64,000 nucleotides of DNA from Phalacrocorax aristotelis (GCF_949628215.1 NC_134280.1:1684501-1748500), one strand, 5' to 3'; shown: positions 1-13,851, counted from the first letter of the stretch. The notes: generated by a model from the sequence alone, not told the origin. Made by a program: numbers and translations.

Positions 1-439
1 AGCGGGCGGCCACCGCACCAGGACCCCGCAGAGGCGCGCTGAGCGGCCAGCCCCCAGGTCTGCACGGGGGGTCCTCTTCCGTAAGGCCATCCCTCATCAC
101 AAATGCTGCTCAGTCGGCTGGGGATCCGCCGCCTTCACCCCCCAGAGCTCTGCTTTTTCCCTGTCGAAGTGAGACCGAACTCCAACAAAAGCAGGAAGCT
201 GAGAGGAAAGCGTGGCTTTCCTCAGGTCTGTAGCCTCCGAGGGCACGCAGTTCTCCCTTACTGCCAGGTTATGCGTTGTGCAAAATTACGCATTAGTCTC
301 ATTAGTCACTTCCTAGCAAGAGGTGGTGTGATCGCGCACCAGGATTTGCAGCGAGGGAAATACGACAGAGCTGGATACTGAAAACAAATTATCGAAAGAA
401 ATGGTCTCATTTCTAATTAAAGGCAAGGAGAAAGGAAAA

Positions 440-625
440 TAGATTCACAGCCGCCTGTTGCAACTTGAGCACGGCTTCGGTGACTGGCAGACGCACGGGG
501 AGGAGCCCAAGCGGGGAGCAGAGCGCGCTGCCCCGGGCTCTCCGCGGAGCCCTGCGCACCAAAGGGGTGCCGAGCCGGGCGGGAGGAGAAAGCGCTTCAG
601 TTGCGGTGGTGCCACCAGGATACCT
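440..625. other. CpG-rich patch in GALNT13 intron 3
   Basis: About 180 bp of high G+C with many CpG dinucleotides, in AT-rich surroundings. Open frames on both strands here reflect composition. No splice donor good enough to call a promoter exon was seen. Confidence 0.45.
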
Positions 626-2077
626 CCTGAAGAATCCCCGTAGTCAAAAACATCACCGTCAGCTCCCGTTCGTGAATTAATAATGAGTTTAAGGGCCAAG
701 CGGATATGAAGTGACATCTGATTTGGTCTTAAATGACAACAGGATGATCCGGAGTATTACAGGTGCTTTTTATTTTTTTTAAAAAAAAAACCTGCAAGCA
801 TTAAATTCTGCAGGTTTTATTATTTGCATCAAATTTTAAACATCAGCTTTCAGGCCACACACATCCATCTTAATCCTATTAGAAAAAGCTGTCTAAGGAT
901 GAAGAAAGGAGATTATCCTTTTCATAACAGTAACACATCCCATCATGGACTGATTTAATCCATAATTTCCCATTTACATACACCAGCCAAGTGACCAGTC
1001 TATAAAGAAAGGTGACAAGTTAAGCCAACACAGAAGGTGCACAGGGGAGGGGGAAGGAAAAAAAAGAAATATAACTGGAAAAAATAAGCAAGCTGACCCG
1101 AAATGAGATTCTCCTAACAGCAAAATGCCTGGAAAATTCAAACTAGTACCTGAATACCATTCCATGTTGGCTTTCCGAACCCAAAGAAACACACACGTAG
1201 AAGGGAAGCACACAAGTAACACCTGCAGGAGAGAAAGTTTTAATTTATAGACAAGAGAAGAACCAGATTTCAAAAAGAGGTCTATTGTCTCTCTGTTAGT
1301 CCAATCTCCTGCGCGCAGATCACAGTCCCCTACGTACCTCGTTCACTACAGAGTCCGGATTAGTTGCACCAAATCCATGAACTACAACACGCTGTTCACA
1401 CGACTCCCGCTTGGTTTGAGTCTTCCTAAAATACGAATGACATATCTACGCGAGTCCTGCCCAGAGCGAATCAGCCGGCCCGTGCAACGCAGGGACGGGG
1501 AAGCGCCACCCGATGAAGGTAGAGCCGCGAAGCAGCAGGTTTTCCTGTCCTTCGCTGCGAACGATCACGGAGCAATGAATGAGGGGAGCTCACATACTGC
1601 AGGACTTCAGCAATCCGAACTGATCCTGAAGAGTTATTTTAGCTAGGTTTCAGTCATCCCGTGCAAAAGATGCTAACCACAAATCCAGAGAAAAAGGAGA
1701 TACTGAAATGTCACATTTCAACGTCAGAACCGCAAGGCTACGGTAACACCCATACAGAGGTCGCCTACACGCGCGCTGCGCACGGACATGGCTGTATCGC
1801 GTTCAGTGTGTCCAAAGAAAGGTAAAACATAAAACACGCATCTTAAGGGACAGGGACCCTCAGAAGAAGCCACATCACAATTGCAAATTAGGACAAATCA
1901 CTCTAACGGAGGTGTTTGGAGGGGACAGAACCGCCTTTTGTAAAGCAAACAATAGTCCCTTTAAAGTTGCTTAAAGACCAGAAGCATCCTGGGTAATTCC
2001 AGCAATAATTCTCTTACTATTTCAGGGGAGTGCTTTTGTCAGGTTAGGCTGTAAGATATTAAAAGGCATCTTTTATA

Positions 2078-2101
2078 TATATATTTTTATATATATACAC
2101 A
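2078..2101. repeat. TA-rich simple repeat
   Basis: Imperfect (TA)n tract followed by ACACACA, typical microsatellite sequence. Confidence 0.6.
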
Positions 2102-2465
2102 CAAATGTGTAACTTAGCTTTTATAAAATATATTTAGACTATCACCACATTATTTTTTTCTAATTTATTATTTTTTCAAGATGGCATCCGCTTTAGAATT
2201 TAGGCAAGAAATTGTTTTCTCTTCCCGTTAATGAGAAAACGCCCTGGATGTACGGAAACTTCCGCCCAGGCGACAACGAGCCAGATGCTCCGCTTCACTG
2301 CGCCGACTGCTGATCACCAGCGTGGTATCAGTCTGTAGACAGAGCCAATAATTCTTTCATACACAAAACTAATCATTCTTCCAAGAAACTGCATCCTACA
2401 TGCAAACACCGGATGGTTTAATTAAAGCTCTTCATGCATTTTTAATTGCTGAAATAGATTAAATT

Positions 2466-2493
2466 AAAAAAAGAAAAAAAAAAAAAAAAAAAA
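2466..2493. repeat. A-rich homopolymer tract
   Basis: A 28-bp run of A broken by one G. No retroposed gene body is recognisable next to it. Confidence 0.8.
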
Positions 2494-5400
2494 GACAGTT
2501 TATATGAGTCAAACTCAGTCAGGCTGATACAGGATACCGGGGTGCCCAGTGCAGCACTGTATTTTTAAGAAGAGCTCACTATACAATAAACTGTACTTTA
2601 CGGGCACATTCTTTTTATTTAAATTGAGAGCCGTTAAAAGAAAAAAATTGCATAAAACCATTTAAAAACTAATTTGTAATTAACAGCGCACTTCTAATAC
2701 AGCTATATATTACATTTTTTTCTATGATTTATATTGAAAGCTTAGTTTTCTATGGAATATAATCTTTCCCAAAAGATGTTCCCGGAGGAGAAAATAGCCC
2801 AGCTACAAATACATAGCTGAAAATGTACCAAGGGTTCTTGTTTAACTACAAACACGCTTGCGTGAGTAATGAAAGTCAGAAGAACCCTAAGAGAAACAGC
2901 TCCAATTAAATTAGGACAATAGCATAGCTGACGTCTTCCAGCTTGCAACGTATTTCAATGGCAAACCAGAACTGCAAAATGAAAAAAAATATATTTGTAT
3001 CATTAAATTAGGCAGTATTTGTCTTGTCACATAATCCCTCGGAGGAGAGATCCCACGTGGACAAACTGCTCGAGAGGGAGAACGTGGTAGGACATAGGGA
3101 GCACAATCGCCATCCTACACCTCAACAGAAACACTTAGACTTGAGAGAGCCAGGTGCCTGGGAGCGAGGTCCTTGAATGAATTAGTAAACACCATAATCA
3201 CTTATTTAGATGCAGGAAGAAACCCTTGCTGTGGATTTCCTAAGTGTCCACTTTGTTACTTTGACAGAAGTACCCACTGTACAGAACTACCCCTGAACTC
3301 TGTTATTTCTAAAATAAAGACAAGAAGAATTTGAAGTTTAACATTAGCCACGAAAACGGCTGAACAGCAGCCACGGAAAATATGTTTGCTCTGGACTCTT
3401 GCCTAAGTTTAACACATGATGAATTTGGGGAAGCCAAATATCCCTTTCTCAAGCTCCAGAACCTTCCTCATTTTGATATTACGTGAGCATCATCTTTTTT
3501 TTTTTTAAAAAAAAAGTCTATATTTACGACAAACCATCTTCCAATACTCTACTGAAGCAAGTTAAACACTAAGTTATGCCTTATATTTGCACTCATTTTC
3601 TGTGCCCAAATGTAACCAAGGTTAATATTTCGGAACAGCGTAACATGGAGCACCCTGTTCTGAGGCTGGAAGAAAGTACCAGACTGCTTCCTAAATTAGG
3701 AACTTGGTGATTTACACCTTCTCTCCCTTTCCCATTTCACGTCCGAGCAGGGAAAGGGCCTTCCCACACCACCTGCAGAGCTTGGGTTTTCAGAATACAA
3801 TTTACTTTTAATTCCAGCAAGCAGAAAGATACAGGTTTCTCTACTGGGGGAAAAAAAAAAAATATCCAAGAGTTCTTATTAGGAGATCAATGATATTTAG
3901 ATCTTCTTAATATTAGATGGGAAAATAAAGTTGGGGTGGGAGTAGTAAATTTACGCATCAGAGGTCGAGAAAGCCTCCCTCCAACTGGCAGAGAAGGCAA
4001 GGCACGTCCCGAGGGCACCCACTTCTCCCCAGCACGGGGGCGGCCAGTTCAAATCAGCGCCTCCGCTGTGAGGAGCGGCGCTTCTTGGGTGCATTAGAGT
4101 CCTGAGAGGGATTCAGCACTGAGCTGCAATTTAATTTGGGTCACCTTCCAGCACACATTTGCTTCTTAGATACGAGAGGAGACACCAGCCAGGGTACTTA
4201 GGGCCTTGCCACCAGCGCCACCGACGGTCCCGGCCAGCGCCCCGGCACCCCGACCCACCGCCCCCAGGGGGATCACGAGGTGCAGGAGTAGCAGCCTTTT
4301 GTGTTTGATTACCGACTTAGGTCTGCCAATCGATTTTAAAACCTTAAAAGCAGTTCTTCATCACACATATAATCTCATTTAATGAGGATGAAGTGGCTGC
4401 CTAGAGACACCCAGAAAGAGATTCTTGTCGATCGGTTTTGCTTCCAATAAGCTTATCGTAATGAGGGCTGGGGGGAGAGAGGGAAGAGTTTTCATTAGAT
4501 CAGCTGATAGATGGACCTTTCTCAGGTCAGGCCTGTGTGCTGGGAAAGCCTGCCTTCTTCCTTCCAACCCTATCAACGAGTAATAAAAGATATGCTACCT
4601 TTCCTTACAGGCTTCTCTCTCGCTAAAAAGCCTTCAACCACCACTAGGGCTACAAGCACAGGGGGATTGCACGAAGGCGCTTATCTCCCCTTTCCTGCAA
4701 GCAGGCTGCCGTGCCCACCTACCAGGAGGCTCCCGGGAGCCTCAGCCACGGAGCAGGACACCGCGCCGAGGAAGGCACAACCGCAGGGGAGTCACCTGGG
4801 TGCGCACCTCGAGGCAGCCGCACCGCTGATACCGGATTGCCGGCGGTGCAAAGAGAGCCATGAAAGGTCCGCCTCTTTTGTCGGGTTTTTCACTTGTTAG
4901 TGTCGTATCAAAAACCGCGATGAAGTGGCACGTACAAACTTCACAACAGGCCAAGAAATCAGAGGTAAAATAAATAGATCTCTAATGAGAAGCATTAAGA
5001 AGGCAAAGTTAAAATATTGCAATTCTGCAGAATATTAACCTAGTCTAGAAAAAAGTGAATATATAAAGAATAACCAAAGAAGATTTGAAAGACTGCACTC
5101 GCAAAAATCCAGCTAGTAAGAGAGAGGAGGGACAGGAAACGTGCGGTCAACAAAAACGGATTTGTAAAATGCGAAAATAGAAACCCAGTGGTCAAAGATG
5201 GTCAGACCTCAGACAGAGTTAACTCAAAAGCAAAGAGGGCTTCACAATCAAGGAAATAGCATGAGCGCGCACGTGTGCGGGCAAGCAAAGAAGGAGACGT
5301 TTCTACGCAAACTCAGTTTAATTATGTTTTAAACATGTGCTCCTAAAACTCAGTGAAATCTGTTTTCAGCACAGCATGAAGTCTGCAGGAAAACAGACAG

Positions 5401-6059
5401 ACTGCATTTGGAGGATACGTAAATATGTTTATTCTTCTGAAGAGGTTTTGTGGGGGTGTGACATCTTGTGTGTGTTTCAGCAGTTATGTATGGCTGCAAC
5501 AGATGAGGAAATTGTCAATTTTGTAAAGCATTAGCTAAATTAATGGATGTGTTAGCATCATCATTATGGTAGCGCGTAGTATAGGGTCTAAAGATTAAAA
5601 GCCTTCAAGCAAATTTAAACCCGTCAGCTCCATGAACAGCAGCAACAAGTAACTAACACACAACGATGAGAACAATTACTTGTGTTCCCTGAAAAGAACC
5701 CATTTAAGAACAAACATTTTCAATACAAGGGAAGAAATACTGACGAACGCTGTGATATCCAGGGGACTTTCACACAGGCATAGTGAAGTCAAGCATAAAG
5801 AGGCTTGAACTCTTCCTGCAGCGTGAAGGAGCTATGTAGGCTTGTTTCAAAAGGTTTCAGAATACCAATAAGGAAAAGTAACACACGAAGGTTGAAAACT
5901 AAATTAAAATTAACTTAGATACTATTCGTTTAATCAGAAGGTTAATATTTTTCTCCTCAGAAGAGCTGGTAACATTTCCAAGCGTTAATACTCTTCATCT
6001 TGCTCCTCTATATCTGTAAAATATTATTCTTGGCATTTAAGAGCTGGCACAAGCAAGGC

Positions 6060-6345
6060 GCGTGTGACTTTCGGCTCCATCTGCACCGCGCGCAGCGGCA
6101 GCACCCAAGCACAGCCAAAGCGATGCTGCCCGCGGGACTTCCAGAACCGGAGTGCGGGACTTCCCACGCGCCGCGCAGGCACCCCCACACCCAGCCCAGC
6201 GGCCCCGGCCCCTGGTGCGCGATGCTGCCCGGAGACAGCGCGTGGGTCTTCCTGCCCTGGTGCCCTGATGCCTTGCCTCGTGCCCTGGCACGAGGGGGTC
6301 TAGGGCACAAGGAAGCTAAACCAAGTTCTCATGACCCCTCCTGCG
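6060..6345. other. CpG-rich patch in GALNT13 intron 3
   Basis: GC-rich stretch with frequent CpG and overlapping open frames in four reading frames, the longest 164 codons. Multi-frame openness points to composition, not coding. Confidence 0.45.
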
Positions 6346-9300
6346 GTGCTCGACGCGAGCCACGGGAACATCAGAACGCAGAACCAAGCCGTGCTCCCTG
6401 GGTGACAGTCCTTCCCAACTGCAACCCTACACACAACAGACATGCGTGCCTGTCCTTCGGGGGGGAGAAAAATATCCCAGTTGTACGTACCTGATGGCGT
6501 CTTGCGTTTATTCAATGTTCCCGAGCTCACTAGGCAGACAGACTTTTACTTCTTTCCCCCCTTTTTTTTTTCACTTTGTTCTCCCTTACTAAATTTCATG
6601 AATCTAGAACTAATAAAGCCAACGCCTGTCAACAGTCATAGCTGCTCCCACAGTTGTGAATGTCGCAGCATTGTAAGACATTGATATTTAAGACCTACAT
6701 TTCAATACCTGAAGAAAGACAACTGTGTACTCAAGAAAGCGACTTTCCATGAAATGAACCTTTCCGCACCAGTCCGGTAGCGGCCAACATACCCATAAAT
6801 AACTCGGTGCTAATGGATAGCTGGATCTAAACACAGCACGAAAGATGAGAGAAGGACCCTCTGTCCTGCTTGGCATCCTTGTGAAGAGAGGACCGCTCTG
6901 GACCCGAGCGCAGTGCTGCTCTCCCCGGACCGGCAAGCGCAGCCGCCCCGCTCCTGCGGCGGGGAGCAGTCAGTAACTCGCTGCACCGCTCCAGCCTAGA
7001 GAGCATCCTTTCCCAAGGATAATCGTGTCATATAATTTTCTTATCATTTTGCTTGAGAAAATGCTCGTCACGTCCATACGCCTAGGAGCCTAGAGCTCTG
7101 TCTGGCTGCTGAGGAGGTGTCGCATGAGTTCGTGTGAAATACGACGTGCGTTGGCACAGGCTCAGGAACCCCGAGCAAGAGGGGCTGCATGGTTTCTGGG
7201 TGCGTTTCTCCCCCTCCTCCCAGCAAAGGTTTCTCCTGGGGTCCCGAGGTGCAGAACACCCCAATTCAGCACCCACGCTTTGACCTGGCCTCTCATTTTC
7301 CTACGCGCTTTGCTAGAGGACAGGGTGGGCAGAGAGATACAAGGACTGACTCCAGAACAGCCAAGGCTTAGAGAGACTCATGAACTTGCAGTCCTTTCCC
7401 CCTCGCTTCTGAAATACATTATGGCTCTATGCATCCACCGGCTTGTTTTTTATACTGGGACATGAATATCAAGCAATGCACACGTCGGATTTGCGTGCCA
7501 GAAAGAAAATTTTTCCCAACAGCTTGCCTTTATTTCAACCTTTTCCCCACATAACCTGGTGACTGCATTAGGCTATAATAATTAATCCCGTAACAATTTA
7601 GCAAATACAAGGAGCCCCCAATTGATCAACAGAAGGTAAGCAGATCACAAGAGAGCACCTCCCAAGACCAGTGCATCCCCAGCCATCTGTCCCCTCCCGC
7701 TCACCGAGCCACCGCCGCACGTAGCGGACCAGAGCCCGCTCTGCGGAGCGCTCCTGCTCCCCTCCACCCGCACCTATCGCAGATGGCCCCAGCAACAATG
7801 AAAGGAGGTGAGCGGCTGAGAGCAGCCCTCTACAATGTGGAATTAATTACGAGATTATCATTGGGGAATTCCCAGAAGTACTTATGTAAAAAGCTCATTA
7901 CCAGCTTCTTAGTTTGCAGGATAAAACACAAGTTTTATGTTTACAACACAGCATTTTCAAAAGAGGCAACGCTGTGCCTGCCACGACCCTTTCTGTGGCA
8001 CTCCCTCCTTCCTATAGCTAGCAGGTGAAACAGGCAGCACTCCTCCCAGCCTGTCCCATCAGCGGGCCTCCTAGAAGGTGCAGACAGAGCAAATAAGCCA
8101 AGAGAAGGCATTTGTACCCCTCCTATTGCTCAGTTTAAAGACAAGCAAATAAAAGCCTCGCCTGCCCTACCAACCCGCCCCAGACTTCCACAACAGACAT
8201 CCTTAAAAGCACCCTGAAGTACCGCACTGAGAGGACTCATTCTCCCCCAGTTCAGCTTCGCGCTTCTGCCTGGAATAGAAGGTGCAACTGCACAAGAGCT
8301 GAATTTTATAAACAAGTGAGAAGGTTTCCCTCACCGCAGACTTCACACGTACACTGGTGAACTATGTTTGTCTCCGATCTCCAGCCCAACAGGTATAAGC
8401 TAAGTTTTAACCAGCAAAGACAATCATCCTCTTGATAAGGGTGAACTGACTGAAATCCTGCCCCTGAGCTCCGAAGGTTCACGCAGACAACATGCACGGC
8501 CTGGACGGCTGTCTGGATGGCAGCTTGGACTATTAAAGCTTCTTGCCTTCACAAACGTCGATCAGCGTGCTGGAGCTGTACTGGTAACGCCCACTGAAAG
8601 ATCTCCTCTCCATTTCCACCATTCCACCCACAAGTTTAACTCTGATCACAGGAGTTTAAACTTCTCCTATAAGCCAACCAAAAGAAATTTTAAGTGTCAT
8701 CCTCAAATGCATACCAAAGCATTCAGCGTGCTGGTAGCAGACTGGACAGGATAGTTCCAGAACTACAGCAAGGATTTAACATAATCCAGCCTGTATAGCA
8801 ATGCCATCCTTAATTAGGTAAAGCTCAAAGCAAAAGGCGCTTTGAATAAAAAGTGTGTCTACAGGTATTTGCGAGCTAAAATTAAGACTTACAAATGAAA
8901 CTGATGGTAGCATTTATCTACTTATACTGTTTCAAGAGGTTGTTTTAACTGCACCCTGTGTGATAATTCAGGAAGGTTTTTTCCTTCTTTTTCCACATTT
9001 GTGTATAACAATTCTGACTATAAAAGCAGTAGGAATCTGAAAATACAGAGTTGAGAGCTCCAAACTGTCACCGAATGCCTGATACTTTCCCTTGTTGTAG
9101 GTCTCCTCGGTATAATAATTCACATTAGCAATTATGCTTTCATTCTGGCAGCAGCTTTTAATTATACGTTACAATATTACAAAAGAAATAGGCTATTAAC
9201 TTCTACTCCTAAAATTGCTGGCTTTTTAAATTTCATTTTAGAAACGGCCATCCCTCCGTTGTTTACAAAAAGCACCTGGAAGTCTTCAGGAAGATAAGTC

Positions 9301-9404
9301 GTAAAGTCATTGATGCTTATTATTTTCTCATCACACAATTTAGTTGACCTTTAAACCGGTCTTTTATCACCATTTTCCTCCTCCTTTACCATTTTCCCTC
9401 TGAT

Positions 9405-9570
9405 GTCAAAAGAGCCCGGGCGCCGCGGAGAATGCCGAACGGAGGGTAAGTCGCGATGCCGCCGAGGGAGGAGCGAGTGCGCGAACGGGGCAGACCCCGC
9501 GCGGCACGGGGAGCAACCTTCCCTTCTGATGCAGCGCCGTGCTCAGCGTCAGGCACCGCACTGCCAACAC
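9405..9570. other. Dense CpG patch with a plus-strand splice donor
   Basis: Very dense CpG for about 110 bp, then moderate. On the plus strand it contains GAGG then GTAAGT (GT at 9446-9447), a near-perfect donor. This could mark a first exon antisense to GALNT13, or be chance. A second GC-rich stretch follows at 9830-9990. Confidence 0.4.
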
Positions 9571-11036
9571 CCAGCGTGCGGGAAAACGCAGGAGGAGGGC
9601 AAGGAGAACTGCTAGAGGCGTGAATCAATCATGTAAGACCAGAGCAATGGGGTTGTTTAGGCTAAAGACAAGACTTGCAGCCTTCAAATCGCTACACGAG
9701 TGCTGCCGGTGGCGAAAGCACTGAGCATATTCTTTTTGCAGCAGAAGACTCAGTCTAAACAATACAAAAAAACCCCAACCTTTTTAAAAGGAGGGTAACA
9801 AGTTGCTGGAATCGGTTGCCTGAGACAGCCGGCGTTGCCCATCCCGAGCTGCGGAAGAGATACCGGCACGAGACGCAGTCCCTGCCCGCGGCACAAGCTC
9901 AGGCAGCGCCAGCGACGGAGAGCAGCAGCTGAGCTCCCTCTCGCCAACCTCCCCAGCTCGCCCCAAAACCCTCCCGGCCACCCCCCGCTACCTGCGAGCC
10001 CAAAAGTCTTGTTTTTGATGGGTTATAGTAGTGAATCAAACTACCCAATTTCTCTGAAAATTCCGAAGCAGGTTGCCCTCTGCCTGCGGCTCTCCGTGTC
10101 TGCCCAGAAACACAGAGACGAGACCTCCAAACCACAGCCTTCAATAAGTGAACGAGAAAGTTCTAAGTGAATCTACAGCCAAAGTTCATTTTACAAAATA
10201 GCAATATTTAAGGTTTTATAGTTTCCTACACTCCTAACTGAAAGATTACATTCATCACACTTCCTGAATGAGTAATTTTCGTACATTTTAATGATATTTC
10301 TTTTCCCCTCCTTGTACTACGGACTAGCAATAACAAACAACACCCCAAGGCCAGTTTAGTTTAGAAGTTAAATTGGAGGTGCATGGTCCACTTGCGGGAA
10401 GAAGTTCTTTTCTCCGAGCCTTGCTGTGCCATCACACCATAAAATTTAACATAAGATAAACAGCATTTACTCTTGTAGCATCTGCCTGGCCTAATCTGGG
10501 CTTCACAACCCTGGAGGCTTTATCTTTTCCATCTCTTTTTCATTTATTCTTTTCATGTACATCCTCAGAATGTCTGAGCAACTTCTACATCTACAGAAAG
10601 TCACAAACATTCCCAAAAGAAAATTCTTTCAAGCATAACCATTTAATTAAAGAAGGCATAACCAGCAGCTGAAAGACAGTTGAAGAAATCCCCACTGCAG
10701 AGCCAGCATAATGCTTTCCTTCAACACTACCATCTTCAGAACTGCAACAAAGCAGCAAGTAACACAAGAAAACTATGTGCATCTTCTACAAATGCTTCCG
10801 AGCAATTATCAACAGACAGTAAAAAAAAATTAAAATACTTCAACCACCCAAACCTCCAGCCACCCAAACCCCATCCCCCTGCTTGCTTTCTGGATGCATA
10901 CAAGTGCCGCCAGCACTCGGCTCCGCCGCCGCCGTGGGTGCACAAGGAAAATGAACTGTCGCCGCTCAGCACCCGTAACAGAGCAACCGAATTATCATTC
11001 TCAAAACAAACGAACTAAGGGATTCTTGTTTAGCAA

Positions 11037-11130
11037 ATACATATATATAAATATGCGTATAGCAATAGTATACATGTAGTATACCTATATAATAATAGTA
11101 TAGCAAATACAATATATAAACATAAATGCT
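11037..11130. repeat. AT-rich low-complexity tract
   Basis: Nearly 100 bp of ATA, TATA and AGTATA words, including ATAGTATA at two places and AGCAAATAC twice (11032 and 11103). It is simple-repeat-like sequence. Confidence 0.55.
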
Positions 11131-11690
11131 TTTTACACAGCATATATTTCAATTTCGTTGTCTTGTCATGTCATATAATAAGGATTAAAGCCCTAACAAC
11201 CAGGACTAAACAGACACTTAAATAATGAATACCATCAAATACAGTATCCTTGAGGAAATTAAATTAAATGCTTGAATGAAACATTTATCGGTGATACAGA
11301 TCTTTAACCTTCAAAACAGAAGCAGACCTTTGAGTGGTCAAAGCAAACCAAATCAGCCAACAGACGCCTCTTCCTACCCCATTTTTGCTCAGTGCAGCTA
11401 CTTTCACATTCCTCCTCCCAGGACACTACCTCCCCCGGCACCCCCCAAGACAGCATCAGTCCGGAGAGCGCGACGTGCCCCACCGAGCCATCCCACCCCA
11501 ACACGCGCGTCCCAGCAGGGAGGAACCACCTGACCCCACGGTGATGCTGAAGACGAAACAAGCCACGAGCTCCACAAAACCACCCGCTAGCTCTTTGCTT
11601 CAAGCAGATTAAAAAGCAACTCTGGTCTGCCAGCACACTCGTACCGACCTCGAGATCTGCCCGCAGCAGAGCCACGGTACATTCGACTCT

Positions 11691-11930
11691 GAATTATGAC
11701 TTCCACTGAGTAGCAAAACAAGGCAAATGGACGTTTTATGAAGTTTAAAATAGGATAATTTAATACAGTTAAATTTTAAGACTATCCAAAGTGGAACCAA
11801 CTGCAGAACCCGCTGGCACTAAGTCCCAATACACCATATTTAAATTTATGATCTCCACTGGAGTAGCAAACAAGGGAGATTGTCGCTATATGAAGTCTAA
11901 AACAAGAGAATTTAGCATGGTTAAATTATT
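11691..11930. repeat. Diverged tandem duplication, two ~90-bp copies
   Basis: Copy A (11691-11780) and copy B (about 11842-11930) align along their length. Shared blocks in order include TCCACT with GAGTAGCAAA, ACAAGG, TATGAAGT, TAAAA, AATTTA and GTTAAATT. By eye about three quarters of positions agree, with two single-base gaps, and the offset is about 151 bp. The ~60 bp between the copies shows no obvious relation to them. Both copies have the same orientation. The unit resembles no transposon I know. Confidence 0.75.
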
Positions 11931-13851
11931 CCTAAACCATGAAAGACTGACGTTTTTATTACAAAGGGCTCTTATCACTTAACAGAGAAGGCCTTTTATG
12001 GTTAAAGTTTTATTTGGTTTTCAGATATCAGCATTACACAAGGAATATCGTTCTTGTAATTCAACACATTCTGGAGAGCAGAATTATCTCAGGGCAAGAG
12101 CCTGCGACACAGCTGCATTCACTGGAGTAATATGGAGAGGTCTACATGGTTGTGGGTTGGGTTTTGGTTGGGTTTTTGAGGGGTGGTTGCAGAGGGGGGT
12201 TGTGGTTTGGGGGTTTTATTTAGACATTGCTTGTCAGAGTCCTCGTCCACTTTTATAGGCTTCAGTGGAGCCAAGACCTGTCCCCAAGGGCAGAATCTGA
12301 CCTCCTTCCTGGCTCCGCAGCACAAACTTGCACAAGACACAGTTTCATCAGTTTTGCCAAGACAGCACCACCTCCGTGGAGGTCCCGTAATGTCAAGTAT
12401 GAAGAACCTGGGGGCCTTAGATTAAAGGCAACATGGTTGGAAAGTGTTATTTATACTGTAAAATAAACACCAAACTGGCAAATCTAGGAAGCATCATCCC
12501 GTGGATTTCTAAAGTTAAGGGCACTGAAGAAATGCAATTCTACAGAGACGAGCAATCACTGCTGCAACCTTTAAATCACCACACAAAGAGCCATCTACTG
12601 TAAATAAACTGGGTTGATTTAATTCATTACTATCGTTAAGCACTCTTTGCTCCTCATAAATATTCTCAATATTCTGCCCTCACAAATTCCTCCATTTCCC
12701 TCATCTACCAGACAGCTCACATGTACATATACCCTGAGTAAAACCTGGCCTACTTCTAATCCACTTTAAAAGACGCTTCTCAAGGAGCAGCTGGCTGCTC
12801 GGGGAATATGGGGCAGTAACTGACTACTCGCAGGTCCTGGGCCAGTTCAGTTCTCCTGCCTCAAAGCACTGATGAATTGCCGCGGAAGCCAGCTACTCTT
12901 GCTGGAGTCCTCGCACGATGACTTAAGGCAAACCGAGAGGAATAATGCTAGCTCTAAATTACTCCTGCAGTGTAGCAGGGCCACAGCACTTCTCAGCACT
13001 GGCTGACACACCAGGGGTCAGGTATCTTACTCTATGCAAGGCATGACTTGGTGCGCTCATTAAATGAGTTTAATCAACTCAGTAAAAGCGTGGTAAAATA
13101 AACCAGTAAAGAACGGGAGCAAAGCAATCTATGTATCTATTTCCTCACTACAGGCTTGTGCAAATTAATGTGGTGTCCTGCACACGAGAGGATCTTTGCA
13201 TCCCAGCTAATTCCGCTTTGTCCCAAGTGGGACTCGGGATTTTCAAGGACCAATCCACAAAGAACTCGCTGCATGGTAATGGCATAAACATTACACCTAA
13301 TGTGTAAGCAAGCATTCCGTGGAATAGGCCTAAACTTGCCATTTCTTCTTCCTTCCTGTAGGAAAATCTGAACAAGCTAGAATCACCATGTGATTTATTT
13401 TGCCTAAAACTGAGAAAGGGGCGGGGGGAAAGTCAAGTTTTATCATTTTTTTTGGTGTATTAAAAAAGAATGCAATGCAAAATTAATCTGATGCAACCTT
13501 TGTACTACTGCAGTTCTTATACAAACTCTGTACACGCTCGTGTCTACATGTTTTAAGTGCCCAGTTAAAATAACTAAAACACCACACTATAAGACGATCC
13601 ACTTATAAAAGTACATGAAATTCCAACAATAATGCATTAAAGATTAGAGGTATCATCTACTTTGGTTTTCAATAGGGAAAAAAAAAAAACAAAACCAACA
13701 AAAAAAAACCCAACACATTCTGCTTCTCATCTAATGTATTCACAAAACGAGGATACCCCAAACCCTATTAAGCTCAAAACACTGACCGAGCAACAGTTCT
13801 TTGAATCCAAGGCACACTAACAAGTCGACTTTTCAGAGTTTGCAATACCTT
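11931..13851 (-). other. GALNT13 intron 3 between duplication and LTR
   Basis: AT-rich intronic DNA. Apart from the G-rich tract at 12151-12217 and an A-rich stretch (about 13677-13710), nothing is recognised. Confidence 0.6.
12151..12217 (+). other. G-rich quadruplex-prone tract
   Basis: The plus strand carries at least six runs of three or more G separated by short T-rich loops (GGGTTGGGTTTTGGTTGGG, then GAGGGG, GGGGGG and GGGGG) and almost no C for about 70 bases. This fits the usual G-quadruplex pattern. It lies on the strand opposite to GALNT13 transcription. Confidence 0.6.

Larger units (their letters stand above)
1..11690 (-). other. GALNT13 intron 3, left part: no exon recognised
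   Basis: AT-rich non-coding DNA with CpG-rich patches (440-625, 6060-6345, 9405-9570, 9830-9990) and simple repeats. I looked for the next GALNT13 exon (the GPGEMGK and KINQFNLMAS coding blocks) on the minus strand and did not find it, so intron 3 probably continues beyond the left edge. Open frames here are short and show no family motifs. Confidence 0.7.

Noticed and set aside
6000..6530. Cluster of open frames on both strands, up to 164 codons
   Set aside because: GC-rich composition opens several frames together; no protein motif in any.
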